From the NCBI RefSeq assembly GCF_036621415.1, contig NZ_CP030941.1, forward strand, positions 1,426,001 to 1,490,000: a DNA stretch of 64,000 bases, read 5' to 3'. The notes beneath the pieces were generated by a model. It did no database searches, was not told where the DNA came from, and saw only the letters and a list, made by a program, of their open reading frames with translations. Below, in pieces: positions 54,977 to 64,000 of the stretch. Source of the stretch: Nitratireductor thuwali (GTDB lineage Bacteria > Pseudomonadota > Alphaproteobacteria > Rhizobiales > Rhizobiaceae). The position numbers were made by a program, and so were the translations under genes. Positions within the stretch are counted from its first letter, which is position 1, and every line of letters starts with the position of its first letter.

Positions 54977-55669
54977 TTAATAGCCGGCTGAGCCCTGCTT
55001 GTCCTCCTGCCCTTTTATCTTGAGGCCCGCCACCAGCATGCGTGCCGACGAAAAGAACTCGCGATAAAGGATCGAGCCGAATATCAGAACGGTCGTGACA
55101 ATGGCAGCCAATGGCGAGATGAACCAGGCCACCATGCCGATGGCGAAATAATAGGCCCGGATGCCCTGGTTGAAATTGCGCGCGCCCAGCGTGTTCAGCG
55201 CCGTGATCACGTAGATCTCTTCCTTGTCGCTTTTCTCCGCATATTCTGCCGCGCCGAGCATGATGCAGAAATGGTTGAACTGGCGCAGCGACAGCGTGAA
55301 CGCCATGAAGGCGAGCACGAACATCACAAGTACCAGGATGAGATGCGTTTCGACATCCGCCTTGGTGATCGCCTGTTCCGGCTGGATTACATTCACCGCC
55401 TCCACCACCGAATTGACCTGCCCCAGCACCGCGAACAGCGCCAGGATGATGAGCACAGTGGTCGAGGCGAAGAACGAGACGGAGCTCATGAGATTGCCCG
55501 ACAGGATCGCATCCATGGGCGTTTCACGGTGCACCGCATTCTCCACCCAGCGGCGGCGGTGCCTGCTCATGATCATCGAAAGCGAAGGCCGCACGGTCTC
55601 CAGCAGTCCTGCGAGGACCGTGTAGAGAAACCAGCAGGCGATTGGGAAAAGCGATCCAGCCAGGGTCAC
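54977..55669 (-). CDS. DUF599 membrane protein
   Basis: A 230-residue protein with about four transmembrane segments and the DUF599 pattern: RHRRRWVENAVHRETPMDAI, NLMSSVSFFASTTVLII and NHFCIMLGAAE, then NTLGARNFNQGIRAYYF. Function unknown. It ends the minus-strand run that begins with aglR and bglA but is separated from bglA by 31 bases only, so it may be in that operon. Confidence 0.85.
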   Translation of the reverse strand: MTLAGSLFPIACWFLYTVLAGLLETVRPSLSMIMSRHRRRWVENAVHRETPMDAILSGNLMSSVSFFASTTVLIILALFAVLGQVNSVVEAVNVIQPEQAITKADVETHLILVLVMFVLAFMAFTLSLRQFNHFCIMLGAAEYAEKSDKEEIYVITALNTLGARNFNQGIRAYYFAIGMVAWFISPLAAIVTTVLIFGSILYREFFSSARMLVAGLKIKGQEDKQGSAGY

Positions 55670-55700
55670 GCCGTGTCCTCGGATTGTTCGGTTCTCCTTG

Positions 55701-57050
55701 TTACTCCGAGCGCAGTGCTTCTTTCAACGCATGCCACGAAGCTTTCGGCGTGCGCTGCAGCGTATCGAAATCAACATGGACGAGGCCGAAGCTCTTTTCG
55801 TAGCCCAGCGCCCATTCGTAATTGTCGAGCAGCGACCAGATGAAATAGCCTTTCAGCGGCACCCCGGCATCGATGGCCTGACGAACCCTGGCCAGATGCT
55901 GGTTGAGAAAGTCGATGCGGGCGGGATCGCCGACCGCGCCGCCGGCAAGCCGATCCGCCGAGGCCATGCCGTTTTCCGTCACATAAATGGGCAGGCCCTT
56001 GGCATAGTCCCGATGCACCCGGTCAATGAAGAATGCGAGCCCGTCCGGATAGATCTCCCAGTCCATCAGCGTCTTTGGAAGCGGTCCCTCGACCTCCTTC
56101 AGCGCGGGGAACTGGCCGCTCCCGTCCGGGGCGATGAGCTTGCGCGTGTAGTAGTTGATGCCTACCCAGTCGACCGGTTCGGCGATGATGTCGAAATCAC
56201 GCTCGTATCCTTCCGGCATATGCGGCCTGAGCCCCGCCAGAACCTCCTCCGGATAGGATTTCTTGAAGACGCCATCCAGGAACCAGCGGTTATAGATTCC
56301 GTCGTAGAGCCTGGCGGCTTCTGCCGCCTCCCTGCTGTCGTCGGCGGGCGCCGCATATTCGAAATTCGTCACGAGGCCCAGATTCTCCATGCCCAGCGCC
56401 CGCATCGCCTGGATCGAGCGCCCGTGCGCCAGGAGCACATGGTGCATGGCCCGGGCCGCCGCCCGTATGTCCCGCAGCCCGGGGGCATGATGCCCCAAGA
56501 AATGGCTGAGCCAGGCAACGCACCAGGGCTCGTTGATGGGCGCCGCCGCATGGATGCGGTCGCCCACGCGGCGCATGACCACATCCGTGTAGTCGGCGAA
56601 CCATGCCGCGATGTCGCGGTTGCGCCAACCGCCAAGATCAGCCAGCGGCACCGGCAGATCCCAATGATAGAGGGTGGCGAAAGGCTTGATGCCGCGCTCC
56701 AGCATGCCGTCGACAAGCCGGTCGTAGAAGTCGAGCCCTTCCGCGTTCGCCTTTCCCCTGCCCTCCGGCAGCACGCGCGCCCACGACATGGAGAAGCGGT
56801 AGGCGTCCAGCCCTGCGTTGCGTATCAGGTCGAGGTCTTCGGGCCAACGATGATAGTGATCGCACGCCACCGACCCATTCTCGCCGCGCGCCGTGTTGCC
56901 CGGCGTGGCGGCGAAGGTGTCCCAGTGGGAAACGCCGCAGCCGCCGAAGCGTGAGCCCTCCATCTGGTAGCTCGACGCGGCGACGCCGAAGAGAAAATCT
57001 TTCGGGTAATCCGCCCTCCTGCAATCGATTACATCAGGTCCGCTATTCAT
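55701..57050 (-). CDS. bglA: GH1 beta-glucosidase
   Basis: A 449-residue family 1 glycoside hydrolase without signal peptide, so cytoplasmic. The acid/base Glu is in APINEPWCVAW and the nucleophile in YVTENGMAS; FLFGVAASSYQMEGS is the N-terminal signature. It splits beta-glucosides from the non-reducing end. It follows aglR on the same strand (57-bp gap), so both are probably co-transcribed and responsive to glucosides. Confidence 0.94.
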   Translation of the reverse strand: MNSGPDVIDCRRADYPKDFLFGVAASSYQMEGSRFGGCGVSHWDTFAATPGNTARGENGSVACDHYHRWPEDLDLIRNAGLDAYRFSMSWARVLPEGRGKANAEGLDFYDRLVDGMLERGIKPFATLYHWDLPVPLADLGGWRNRDIAAWFADYTDVVMRRVGDRIHAAAPINEPWCVAWLSHFLGHHAPGLRDIRAAARAMHHVLLAHGRSIQAMRALGMENLGLVTNFEYAAPADDSREAAEAARLYDGIYNRWFLDGVFKKSYPEEVLAGLRPHMPEGYERDFDIIAEPVDWVGINYYTRKLIAPDGSGQFPALKEVEGPLPKTLMDWEIYPDGLAFFIDRVHRDYAKGLPIYVTENGMASADRLAGGAVGDPARIDFLNQHLARVRQAIDAGVPLKGYFIWSLLDNYEWALGYEKSFGLVHVDFDTLQRTPKASWHALKEALRSE

Positions 57051-57107
57051 CTGAAATCCTTTTTGAATGCTTCTGCCGTGCTGGAGGTCGGTTTGTTGGG
57101 AGGTCGC

Positions 57108-58193
57108 CTATACCCGGAATGCGCGGCGCCCGCCAGCGCTCTGTCTCAGCGGGCCGGTTGTTGTTCCGATCACCAGTTCGGCCTCCCACAACTCCTGCCT
57201 GGGCGCCGCATCGGCGGGCGCGTCGATCCGCTCCAGCAGAATTTCTGCCGCGCGGCGTCCCGCCTCGCGGATGGAGGAGCGCATGGCGGTGAAGAACGGG
57301 ATGCCTCTGCCCCCGCCCTCGCTCGGTGCCTGGAGAAAGGAAAGGTCGTCGTCGAAGGCGATGATCGACACGTCCGTCCCCGCCTTCAGCCCCAGTTCCC
57401 CCATCGCCCGGATCACGCCCATCGCCGGCAGCACGCTCGCCACCAGGAATGCCGACGGCGGGTCGGCGCTCTCAAGCAGCTTCCTGGCGACGCGGTAGCC
57501 GTAAGGCTCCACCATGTCCGCCCCGAACATCAGGCCGGCGTCGAGCGGCACGCCCCGCGCCTGATGGGCGTCTTCATAGCCGCGCCGGCGCCTGCCGGCG
57601 AAGTTCATCGCTTCGATACCGTTGACGAGGGCGATGCGCCGGTGTCCGAGATCGAACAGGAACTCGGCCGCCCGGCAGAAGGCCCGCCGGTTGTTGACGT
57701 CCAGCCAGGAATAGTCGCTCGCCAGATCGTCGCACCGGCCATGGACGACGAATGGCAATCCGAGCGAGTTGAGCAGTGGAATGCGCGGATCGTTGGTCAC
57801 CGGGCCGTGGACCACGACTCCGTCGACGCGGCTTCGGCTGGCGAAGTCGCGATAAACGTCGGCTTCATCCTCGCGGGCCACCACCTTGATCAGCATTTCA
57901 TAGCCGAATTGGGCATACACCTCGCCGGCCCCCGCCATGAAGTCGGAAAAGTGCGGGTTGATCATCATGTGCTCGGCCAGCGGCACGACATGGCCGATGG
58001 CGCGGGCCTTTCCCGTGGCCAGGCTGGCTGCGCTGGCGCTCGGCCGATAGTTGAGCCGGTTGGCCGCCTCGACCACCCGGGCGCGCGTTTTCTCGTTGAC
58101 TTCCGGAAAGCCGTTGAGCGCGCGCGAAACGGTGGTCGGGGAGAGTCCCAACACCTGCGAAAGCCGTTTCAGATTGACCGCTCCACGAGCCAC
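57108..58193 (-). CDS. aglR: LacI-family regulator, AglR-like
   Basis: A 361-residue LacI repressor starting with NLKRLSQVLGLSPTTVSRAL and a hinge (ASAASLATGKARAIGHVVP), then a sugar-binding effector domain. It is divergent from aglEFGAK, as in Sinorhizobium. Palindromes CAAAGCGCTTTG and CAAACCGCTTTGG lie in the shared gap, one near each start, so it likely represses both itself with bglA and the agl operon until alpha-glucosides are present. Confidence 0.9.
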   Translation of the reverse strand: MARGAVNLKRLSQVLGLSPTTVSRALNGFPEVNEKTRARVVEAANRLNYRPSASAASLATGKARAIGHVVPLAEHMMINPHFSDFMAGAGEVYAQFGYEMLIKVVAREDEADVYRDFASRSRVDGVVVHGPVTNDPRIPLLNSLGLPFVVHGRCDDLASDYSWLDVNNRRAFCRAAEFLFDLGHRRIALVNGIEAMNFAGRRRRGYEDAHQARGVPLDAGLMFGADMVEPYGYRVARKLLESADPPSAFLVASVLPAMGVIRAMGELGLKAGTDVSIIAFDDDLSFLQAPSEGGGRGIPFFTAMRSSIREAGRRAAEILLERIDAPADAAPRQELWEAELVIGTTTGPLRQSAGGRRAFRV

Positions 58194-58212
58194 CGACGCA
58201 ATTCCCTGCCTT

Positions 58213-58397
58213 CAAACCGCTTTGGAACTATTTCTTATCATCTGAAACAAATCAAGGCCAGCAGCAGGATGGTGCTGGGGCTTTCACCGGCCTATCGCGA
58301 AAACTGCTGACAAATCCGTGAGTTCACTGCTGATTGCATCGACACGTCTTGACTCAACTGGCCGGAAGGTCAATGCTAGGATATCCAAAGCGCTTTG
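58213..58397. promoter_or_regulatory. aglR-aglE intergenic promoter with LacI-type operators
   Basis: CAAACCGCTTTGG (58213-58225) stands just before the aglR start. On the agl side, TTGACT (58349-58354) is a good -35, with a weak -10 near 58372-58379, and the perfect dyad CAAAGCGCTTTG (58386-58397) falls at about the transcription start, where a LacI-type repressor would block it. Confidence 0.65.
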
Positions 58398-58496
58398 AAA
58401 GCTTTGGCAATATTGTCGACGGTGTCTCGCCGGTAAACGGCGCGGCCAGATTCGGATTTCTGGCTCTTATGCAGGAGCCGATTGTGGAGGAAACCA

Positions 58497-59864
58497 ATGA
58501 TCAGACCGAGGATTTCGGGCACGGCCGCTTGCGCGCTGACGCTGGCGCTTGCCTGCGGCGCGGCGGGAGCCCAGGAACTCAAATTCGCGCCTGGCGAGGA
58601 CAATCGCTTCAACTGGGACAGTTATGAAGAGTTCAAGGCCGAGAACGATCTATCAGGGCAGGAGCTGACCATATTCGGTCCCTGGCTATCCGCCGACGAG
58701 GAACTGTTCGAGTCGATTGTGGCCTATTTCGAGGATGCGACCGGCGCGACCGTCAACTATTCCGGCTCGGATTCTTTCGAGCAGCAGATCGTCATCGACA
58801 CGCAGTCTGGCAGCGCGCCCAACATAGCCATTTTCCCGCAGCCGGGCCTTGCCGCCAATCTCGCCGAAATGGGCCACCTGGCCTCGCTTGGCAGCGAGAC
58901 GGCGGATTGGGTCAAGGAGAACTACGCCGCCGGCCAGTCCTGGGTCGATCTCGGTACCTATGCCGGCCAGGACGGGACAGAGAACTTCTACGCCTTCCCG
59001 TACAAGGCCGACGTCAAATCGCTGGTCTGGTACGTCCCCGAGAATTTCGAGGACGCGGGCTACGAGATCCCGGAGACCATGGAGGAGTTGAAGGCCCTCA
59101 CCGAGCAGATCGCGGCGGACGGCGAGACGCCGTGGTGCATCGGCCTTGGCTCTGGCGGTGCCACCGGTTGGCCGGCGACCGACTGGGTCGAGGACATGCT
59201 GCTGCGGACGCAGCCGCCGGAGGTCTATGACCAATGGGTCGCCAACGAGATTCCTTTCGATGACGAGCGTATCGTCGCCGCGATCGAGGAATTCGGCTGG
59301 TTCGCCCGCAATGAAGACTTCGTCGACGGCGGCACCGAGGGCGTCGTTTCCACGGATTTCCGCGACAGCCCCAAGGGCCTCTTCTCCTCGCCGCCCAAAT
59401 GCTACATGCATCACCAGGCATCTTTCATTCCGAGCTTCTTTCCCGAGGGTACGGAACTCGGCCTCGACGCCGACTTCTTCTATATGCCGGCTTATGAGGG
59501 CAAGGATCTCGGCAAGCCCGTGCTCGGCGCGGGGACGGTGTTCGCCATCACCGAGGATTCCGATGCCGCGCGCGCTTTCATCGAATTCCTGAAGACGCCC
59601 GTGGCTCATGAGTTGTGGATGGCGCAGTCCGGCTTCCTGACCCCCTACACCGCGGTCAATGCCGATGCTTATGCGAACGAGCCACTCAAGAAGCAGGGCG
59701 ACATCCTGGCCAGCGCCACCACCTTCCGCTTCGACGGCTCGGACCTGATGCCAGGCCGCATCGGCGCCGGCGCCTTCTGGACAGGGATGATCGACTATGT
59801 CGGCGGCAAGTCGGCCGAAGATGTCGCGTCGGACATCCAGAAGGAATGGGAAGCGATCAAGTAG
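58497..59864 (+). CDS. aglE: Alpha-glucoside ABC transporter substrate-binding protein
   Basis: A 455-residue periplasmic sugar-binding protein with signal peptide (GTAACALTLALACGAAGAQE). Family 1 binding-protein features such as YSGSDSFEQQIVIDTQSGSA and FYAFPYKADVKSLVWY match AglE of rhizobia, which binds sucrose, maltose and trehalose. ATG 58497 with GGAGGAAACC is chosen over a start five codons earlier. It leads the agl operon. Confidence 0.93.
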   Translation: MIRPRISGTAACALTLALACGAAGAQELKFAPGEDNRFNWDSYEEFKAENDLSGQELTIFGPWLSADEELFESIVAYFEDATGATVNYSGSDSFEQQIVIDTQSGSAPNIAIFPQPGLAANLAEMGHLASLGSETADWVKENYAAGQSWVDLGTYAGQDGTENFYAFPYKADVKSLVWYVPENFEDAGYEIPETMEELKALTEQIAADGETPWCIGLGSGGATGWPATDWVEDMLLRTQPPEVYDQWVANEIPFDDERIVAAIEEFGWFARNEDFVDGGTEGVVSTDFRDSPKGLFSSPPKCYMHHQASFIPSFFPEGTELGLDADFFYMPAYEGKDLGKPVLGAGTVFAITEDSDAARAFIEFLKTPVAHELWMAQSGFLTPYTAVNADAYANEPLKKQGDILASATTFRFDGSDLMPGRIGAGAFWTGMIDYVGGKSAEDVASDIQKEWEAIK

Positions 59865-59876
59865 CAAGAGCAGATC

Positions 59877-59902
59877 GAAGGGGGCGGTGCGCCGCCCCCT
59901 TC
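59877..59902 (+). promoter_or_regulatory. Stable mRNA stem between aglE and aglF
   Basis: GAAGGGGGCGG, loop TGCG, CCGCCCCCTTC: an 11-bp perfect stem 12 bases after the aglE stop, with no T run after it. Such stems protect the upstream message from 3' decay and partly attenuate, giving more binding protein than permease. Confidence 0.7.
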
Positions 59903-59952
59903 GCCTCTGTTTCCGGCAGAACAAGAAGAACGCGTGAGCCGAGGGGAGAAAC

Positions 59953-61110
59953 GTGGCTATTTCAGGAACAATGGCGCCTTCGCCGCCTACCGCCCTGTCG
60001 CGGCTGATCTCGCATCTCGTCACGGCGCTTCTGACACTCGTCATCATGATCGCCGGCATCGTGATCAGTGTCGCGATAGCCGTCGCCGCCTTCGCCGCCA
60101 TCAGCCTCCTGCTCCCCGATATCAAGCTGTTGACCGCCACCTTGGTGATGATCCTCGGCGTCGCCGCCTGCTTCGGCTATTTCTGGGGCTCAAACAAGCT
60201 TCTCGACACCCTCTATCCTGCCCGCGGCGAGAATGTCGGCGCCAATCTGACCAAGGCAAACGCCATCCGGCCATGGCTCTTCCTGGGCCCCGCGATCGTC
60301 ATTCTGGGCCTCTATCTGGTCTACCCGGTCGTCAACACGGTGATCCTCAGTTTCCACGGGCCGAGCGGTGAACACTGGATCGGTCTTTCGAACTATCGCT
60401 GGCTGGCTGGCGACCCCGCATTCCGCGAAAGCATGCGCAACAATATACTCTGGCTGCTCGTCGTGCCTGCCGCCGCCACCTTCTTCGGCCTCATATCGGC
60501 GGCGCTCACCGACCGCATTTCCTGGGGCAACGTGGCCAAGAGCCTCATCTTCATGCCGATGGCCATTTCCTTCATCGGCGCCAGCGTCATCTGGAAATTC
60601 ATCTACGATTATCGCGCAGCCGGCTCGGAACAGATTGGCCTCCTCAACGCCATCGTAACATCGCTCGGCTTCGAGCCGCAGGCATGGATCACGATTCCCT
60701 TCTGGAACAATTTCTTCCTCATGGTCGTGCTGATCTGGATCCAGACGGGCTTCGCCATGGTCATCCTCTCCGCCGCCCTGCGCGGCATTCCCGAAGAGAC
60801 CATCGAAGCCGCGATCATCGACGGCGCATCACCGTTCCAGATCTTCTACAAGATCAAGGTGCCGCAGATATGGGGCACTATCGCCGTCGTCTGGACCACC
60901 ATCACCATTCTGGTGCTCAAGGTTTTCGACATCGTGCTTGCCATGACCAACGGACAATGGGGCAGCCAGGTGCTGGCCAACTACATGTTCGACTGGATGT
61001 TCCGCGGCCTCGACTTCGGCCGGGCCTCGACCATCGCTCTGGTCATCATGGCCATGGTCATACCGATCATGGCCTGGAACATCCGCGAAGCCCGGAAGGA
61101 CATCAAATGA
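59953..61110 (+). CDS. aglF: Alpha-glucoside ABC transporter permease AglF
   Basis: A 385-residue permease of the MalF type with about eight transmembrane segments and the EAA loop EETIEAAIIDGASPFQIFYK-like (IPEETIEAAIIDGASPFQIF). The start is GTG at 59953 after GAGGGGAG; ATG 59971 is an alternative. Its TGA overlaps the aglG ATG (ATGA). Confidence 0.92.
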   Translation: MAISGTMAPSPPTALSRLISHLVTALLTLVIMIAGIVISVAIAVAAFAAISLLLPDIKLLTATLVMILGVAACFGYFWGSNKLLDTLYPARGENVGANLTKANAIRPWLFLGPAIVILGLYLVYPVVNTVILSFHGPSGEHWIGLSNYRWLAGDPAFRESMRNNILWLLVVPAAATFFGLISAALTDRISWGNVAKSLIFMPMAISFIGASVIWKFIYDYRAAGSEQIGLLNAIVTSLGFEPQAWITIPFWNNFFLMVVLIWIQTGFAMVILSAALRGIPEETIEAAIIDGASPFQIFYKIKVPQIWGTIAVVWTTITILVLKVFDIVLAMTNGQWGSQVLANYMFDWMFRGLDFGRASTIALVIMAMVIPIMAWNIREARKDIK

Positions 61111-62243
61111 GCACGGCCGTCGGCACCCGTCCCGCCCTTTCCTGGGCCGTTAACCTTACCGTCCTGTTGCTCGTCGCGATCTGGACTCTGCCGACCTTCG
61201 GCATCCTCGTCTCCTCGCTGCGCGACAAGGACCAGCTTGCCGTCAGCGGCTGGTGGACGGCGCTCACGACGTCCGAGCAGAACGTCATCGCGCGCGCCGC
61301 ACCTCCCGAAGAGGCGGTTGAGCAGAACGGGCAATGGGTGATATCCGGCAATCTGTTCGAAAGCGGTTCGGGCCGCGTCAGCGCCTTTGGCACCTCGTCG
61401 CGGGAACCGGCCGCCTATGAACCCGGTGAACAGGTCGAAATGCGCGGCGGCGGCACCGCGGTCGTCGAGGAGAACGGCGACTACCGCCTCGTCTATTCCG
61501 AAAAGCCGGAAGGCCGGCGCGGCGAGCGCCTCTTCCTCACCATCAGCGAGCCGCCGCGATTCACGACCGAGAACTATGAGCGGGTCCTCTTCTCCGAGGG
61601 CATCGGCCAGAGCTTCATCAACACGCTGACCGTTACCATACCGGCCACGGTAATCCCCATCCTGATCGCCGCCTATGCCGCCTACGCGCTCTCCTGGATG
61701 CAGTTTCCGGGCCGGGCAATCCTGCTTGCCACCATAGTGGGCCTGCTGGTCGTCCCGTTGCAGATGTCACTCATTCCGCTGCTGCGATTGTACAATGAAG
61801 TGGGTATCGGCAAATCCTTCATCGGCATCTGGATCGCGCATACCGGCTTTGGTCTGCCGCTCGCCGTCTACCTCCTGCGCAACTACATCTCCGGTCTGCC
61901 GCGTGAGATCATCGAGAGCGCCAAGGTAGACGGAGCGTCCGACTTCGAGATTTTCCGCAAGATCGTGCTGCCCCTGTCCTTCCCGGCGCTCGCCTCCTTC
62001 GCCATCTTCCAGTTCCTCTGGGTCTGGAACGACCTGCTGGTCGCCACCGTCTTCCTCGGCAATAATGAGGAACAGCTCGTGTTGACGGGAAGGCTGCGGG
62101 AACTTCTGGGCTCGCGCGGCGGTAACTGGGAAATCCTCACCGCCTCGGCATTCGTCGCCATCATAGTCCCCATCATCGTCTTCTTCGCACTTCAACGCTA
62201 TCTCGTCCGGGGCCTGCTTGCCGGCTCCGTCAAAGGGGGCTGA
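61107..62243 (+). CDS. aglG: Alpha-glucoside ABC transporter permease AglG
   Basis: A 378-residue MalG-type permease. A periplasmic insert of about 120 residues (residues 45-165, with a beta-rich pattern) follows the first membrane segment, as in other AglG proteins; five more segments and the EAA loop LPREIIESAKVDGASDFEIF follow. The long frame upstream is only a shadow of aglF. It pairs with AglF. Confidence 0.92.
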   Translation: MSTAVGTRPALSWAVNLTVLLLVAIWTLPTFGILVSSLRDKDQLAVSGWWTALTTSEQNVIARAAPPEEAVEQNGQWVISGNLFESGSGRVSAFGTSSREPAAYEPGEQVEMRGGGTAVVEENGDYRLVYSEKPEGRRGERLFLTISEPPRFTTENYERVLFSEGIGQSFINTLTVTIPATVIPILIAAYAAYALSWMQFPGRAILLATIVGLLVVPLQMSLIPLLRLYNEVGIGKSFIGIWIAHTGFGLPLAVYLLRNYISGLPREIIESAKVDGASDFEIFRKIVLPLSFPALASFAIFQFLWVWNDLLVATVFLGNNEEQLVLTGRLRELLGSRGGNWEILTASAFVAIIVPIIVFFALQRYLVRGLLAGSVKGG

Positions 62244-62250
62244 TCACTTC

Positions 62251-63945
62251 ATGAACGTCACTGCGAGCGCTCCGTCGATGAACGCGCACATCCAAGCCGA
62301 CAATCGGCCCGACCTGGACTGGTGGCGCGGCGCGGTGATCTATCAGATCTATCCGCGCTCCTTTCAGGACTCGGACGGCGATGGCATCGGCGATCTCCAG
62401 GGCATCACCCGCCGGCTGCCCTACGTGGCTTCGCTCGGCGTCGATGCGGTGTGGATATCGCCTTTCTTCAAATCGCCGCAGAAGGATTTCGGGTACGATA
62501 TTTCCGACTACCGCGACGTCGACCCGATGTTCGGCACCCTGGCAGATTTCGACGCGCTGATTGCCGAGGCGCATAGGCTGGGCATCAAGATCATCATCGA
62601 CCAGGTCTACTCCCATACATCCGATAAGCACCCATGGTTCGCCGAGAGCCGGGCGAGCCGCGACAATTCCAAAGCGGACTGGTATGTCTGGGCCGATCCC
62701 AAACCGGACGGCACGCCGCCGAACAACTGGCTCTCCGTCTTCGGCGGGTCGTCCTGGCATTGGGACACGACGCGCCGGCAGTATTATCTGCACCATTTCC
62801 TGGTCAGCCAGCCGGACCTGAACTTCCACAATCCCGAAGTCCAGGATGCGGTTCTCGATACCGCCCGCTTCTGGCTGGACCGCGGCGTCGACGGATTCCG
62901 CCTCGACACGCTCAATTTCTTCTTCCACAGCGCCGGACTGGAGGACAACCCGGCCCTGCCGCCCGAAGAGCGCAACGCCGTAAGCACGCCGGCGGTCAAT
63001 CCCTACAGCTATCAGCGCCACGTCTACGATAAGAATCGGCCGGAGAACCTGGATTTCCTGAAGCGGTTCCGCACCCTCCTCAACGAGTATCCGGGCGCGG
63101 TCGCCGTCGGCGAAGTCGGCGAGAGCCATCGCGGGCTGGAGCTCATCGGCGCTTACACCTCGGGCGGCGATAAGGTGCATATGTGCTATTCTTTCGACTT
63201 CCTTGCGCCGGACCCGCTGACGCCGGCCCACATCCGCAAGACGTTGACCGACTTCGATGACAGCGCACCGGACGGCTGGTCGTGCTGGAGCTTCTCCAAT
63301 CACGATGTGGTGCGCCATGCCTCGCGCTGGGCCGACCGGACCGAAGATCGCGACGCCTATCTGCGCATGGCCGCCACCTTGCTCCTGACGATCAAAGGCT
63401 CCGCCTGCCTCTATCAGGGCGAGGAGTTGGGGCTGACCGAGGCCATCCTCGATTTCGACGACTTGCAGGATCCCTACGGCATTCAATTCTGGCCCGAGTT
63501 CAAGGGCCGGGACGGCTGCCGCACACCGATGGTGTGGGAAAGCGGCAGCCCCAATGGCGGCTTCAGCGCCGGCCGGCCCTGGCTCCCCGTCCCGGCGGAG
63601 CACCTGCATCTTGCCGTATCGGAACAGGAGCATGGCCAGAGCCTGCTGCAGCACTACCGGATGCTGATCGCGCTGCGCAGCAGGAATATTGAGCTGACCA
63701 AGGGAGCGCTGCGCTTCATCGGCGACAGCGATGCCGTGCTGGCCTTCGAGCGCCGCTTCGGCGACCGCGCCATCGTGGTCGCCATCAACATGTCCGGCGC
63801 TACGGTGCATATGGATCTGCCGGGCGCCGGCCTTGGGGCCATCGCCGGTTTCGGTGACAAGGGGCGGCTGGAGGATGGGCGCTTGACGCTCGAGCCGCAT
63901 GGATACTGGCTGGCCAGACAGCGCCAGGGGAGTGAGGTCGCATGA
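62251..63945 (+). CDS. aglA: Alpha-glucosidase (GH13)
   Basis: A 564-residue GH13 enzyme, cytoplasmic. The nucleophile Asp is in DGFRLDTLN, the acid/base Glu in VAVGEVGES and the third acid in FSNHDVVRH; WWRGAVIYQIYPRSFQDSDG is the usual start. It hydrolyses sucrose, maltose or other imported alpha-glucosides to glucose. ATG 62251 follows AGGGGGCT; ATG 62278 is also in frame. It overlaps aglK by four bases. Confidence 0.94.
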   Translation: MNVTASAPSMNAHIQADNRPDLDWWRGAVIYQIYPRSFQDSDGDGIGDLQGITRRLPYVASLGVDAVWISPFFKSPQKDFGYDISDYRDVDPMFGTLADFDALIAEAHRLGIKIIIDQVYSHTSDKHPWFAESRASRDNSKADWYVWADPKPDGTPPNNWLSVFGGSSWHWDTTRRQYYLHHFLVSQPDLNFHNPEVQDAVLDTARFWLDRGVDGFRLDTLNFFFHSAGLEDNPALPPEERNAVSTPAVNPYSYQRHVYDKNRPENLDFLKRFRTLLNEYPGAVAVGEVGESHRGLELIGAYTSGGDKVHMCYSFDFLAPDPLTPAHIRKTLTDFDDSAPDGWSCWSFSNHDVVRHASRWADRTEDRDAYLRMAATLLLTIKGSACLYQGEELGLTEAILDFDDLQDPYGIQFWPEFKGRDGCRTPMVWESGSPNGGFSAGRPWLPVPAEHLHLAVSEQEHGQSLLQHYRMLIALRSRNIELTKGALRFIGDSDAVLAFERRFGDRAIVVAINMSGATVHMDLPGAGLGAIAGFGDKGRLEDGRLTLEPHGYWLARQRQGSEVA

Positions 63946-64000
63946 CGGGCGTACTGCTGAAAAACATCAAGAAGAGCTACGGCGTCACCGAAGTGATCCA
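63942..64000 (+). CDS. aglK: Alpha-glucoside ABC transporter ATP-binding protein, 5' end only
   Basis: Nineteen residues are visible (MTGVLLKNIKKSYGVTEVI), the usual start of MalK/AglK-type ATPases. The ATG overlaps the aglA stop (ATGA). The rest lies beyond the window. The order E-F-G-A-K matches the rhizobial agl operon. Confidence 0.85.
   Translation, partial: MTGVLLKNIKKSYGVTEVI

Noticed and set aside
62230..63900. A 556-codon minus-strand frame opposite aglA
   Set aside because: Shadow of the GH13 gene; no domain signature.

Overview
The window is high-GC DNA with tightly packed operons, and its gene families are typical of Alphaproteobacteria. The AglEFGAK alpha-glucoside operon, the fused indolepyruvate oxidoreductase, the PuuE-UraD fusion, membrane urate hydroxylase, SitABCD and the rhizobial-type small palindromes all point to the order Hyphomicrobiales, probably a Phyllobacteriaceae-like soil or marine heterotroph. 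The genus is not resolved. I saw no tRNA, rRNA or CRISPR array.

Layout. 1-9.9 kb: a truncated membrane GGDEF protein, indolepyruvate:ferredoxin oxidoreductase, a TakP-type TRAP transporter for 2-oxo acids, a glutamine-amidotransferase-like hydrolase and a small secreted protein. 10-14 kb: a 2-hydroxyacid dehydrogenase and xylBA. 14.1-23.1 kb: two identical 2,420-bp nested insertion sequences in direct orientation. Each is an IS630-family element whose transposase is split by an IS1111-type IS110-family element. They flank an IclR regulator and the pcaIJF genes (end of the beta-ketoadipate pathway). 23.1-37.2 kb: a large purine catabolism locus running guanine - xanthine - urate - 5-hydroxyisourate - OHCU - allantoin - allantoate, then ureidoglycine - ureidoglycolate - glyoxylate, plus a glycerate kinase. 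Allantoate amidohydrolase is the one missing step. 37.2-45.4 kb: UdgX-type uracil-DNA glycosylase, a WD40 protein, a His-rich CobW GTPase, an exported intradiol dioxygenase, a creatininase-family protein, and MarR, EamA, LacI and LysR genes. 46-52.9 kb: metal homeostasis, with MerR plus Zn/Cd/Pb P-type ATPase and a SitABCD Mn/Fe importer preceded by a Fur-family box. 53-64 kb: a candidate sRNA, manC, a DUF599 protein, beta-glucosidase, AglR and the aglEFGAK operon, cut by the window end.

Most notable observation. The non-coding 3' flank of the IS1111 transposase carries two internal-loop structures. Short loop segments match, on opposite strands, the sequences left and right of the insertion site and of the element's own joined ends. 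All of these matches abut or include the same CA dinucleotide. This is the layout of the recently described bridge RNA/seekRNA of IS110/IS1111 elements. It implies RNA-guided insertion beside the second catalytic Asp codon of an IS630 transposase, so one IS would be programmed to land in another. Other points worth a look are a 266-bp three-armed inverted-repeat element upstream of the urate hydroxylase gene, IS insertion that rebuilds the pcaF stop codon, a LacI gene with no canonical start codon, and a winged-helix-like tail on a SitC permease.
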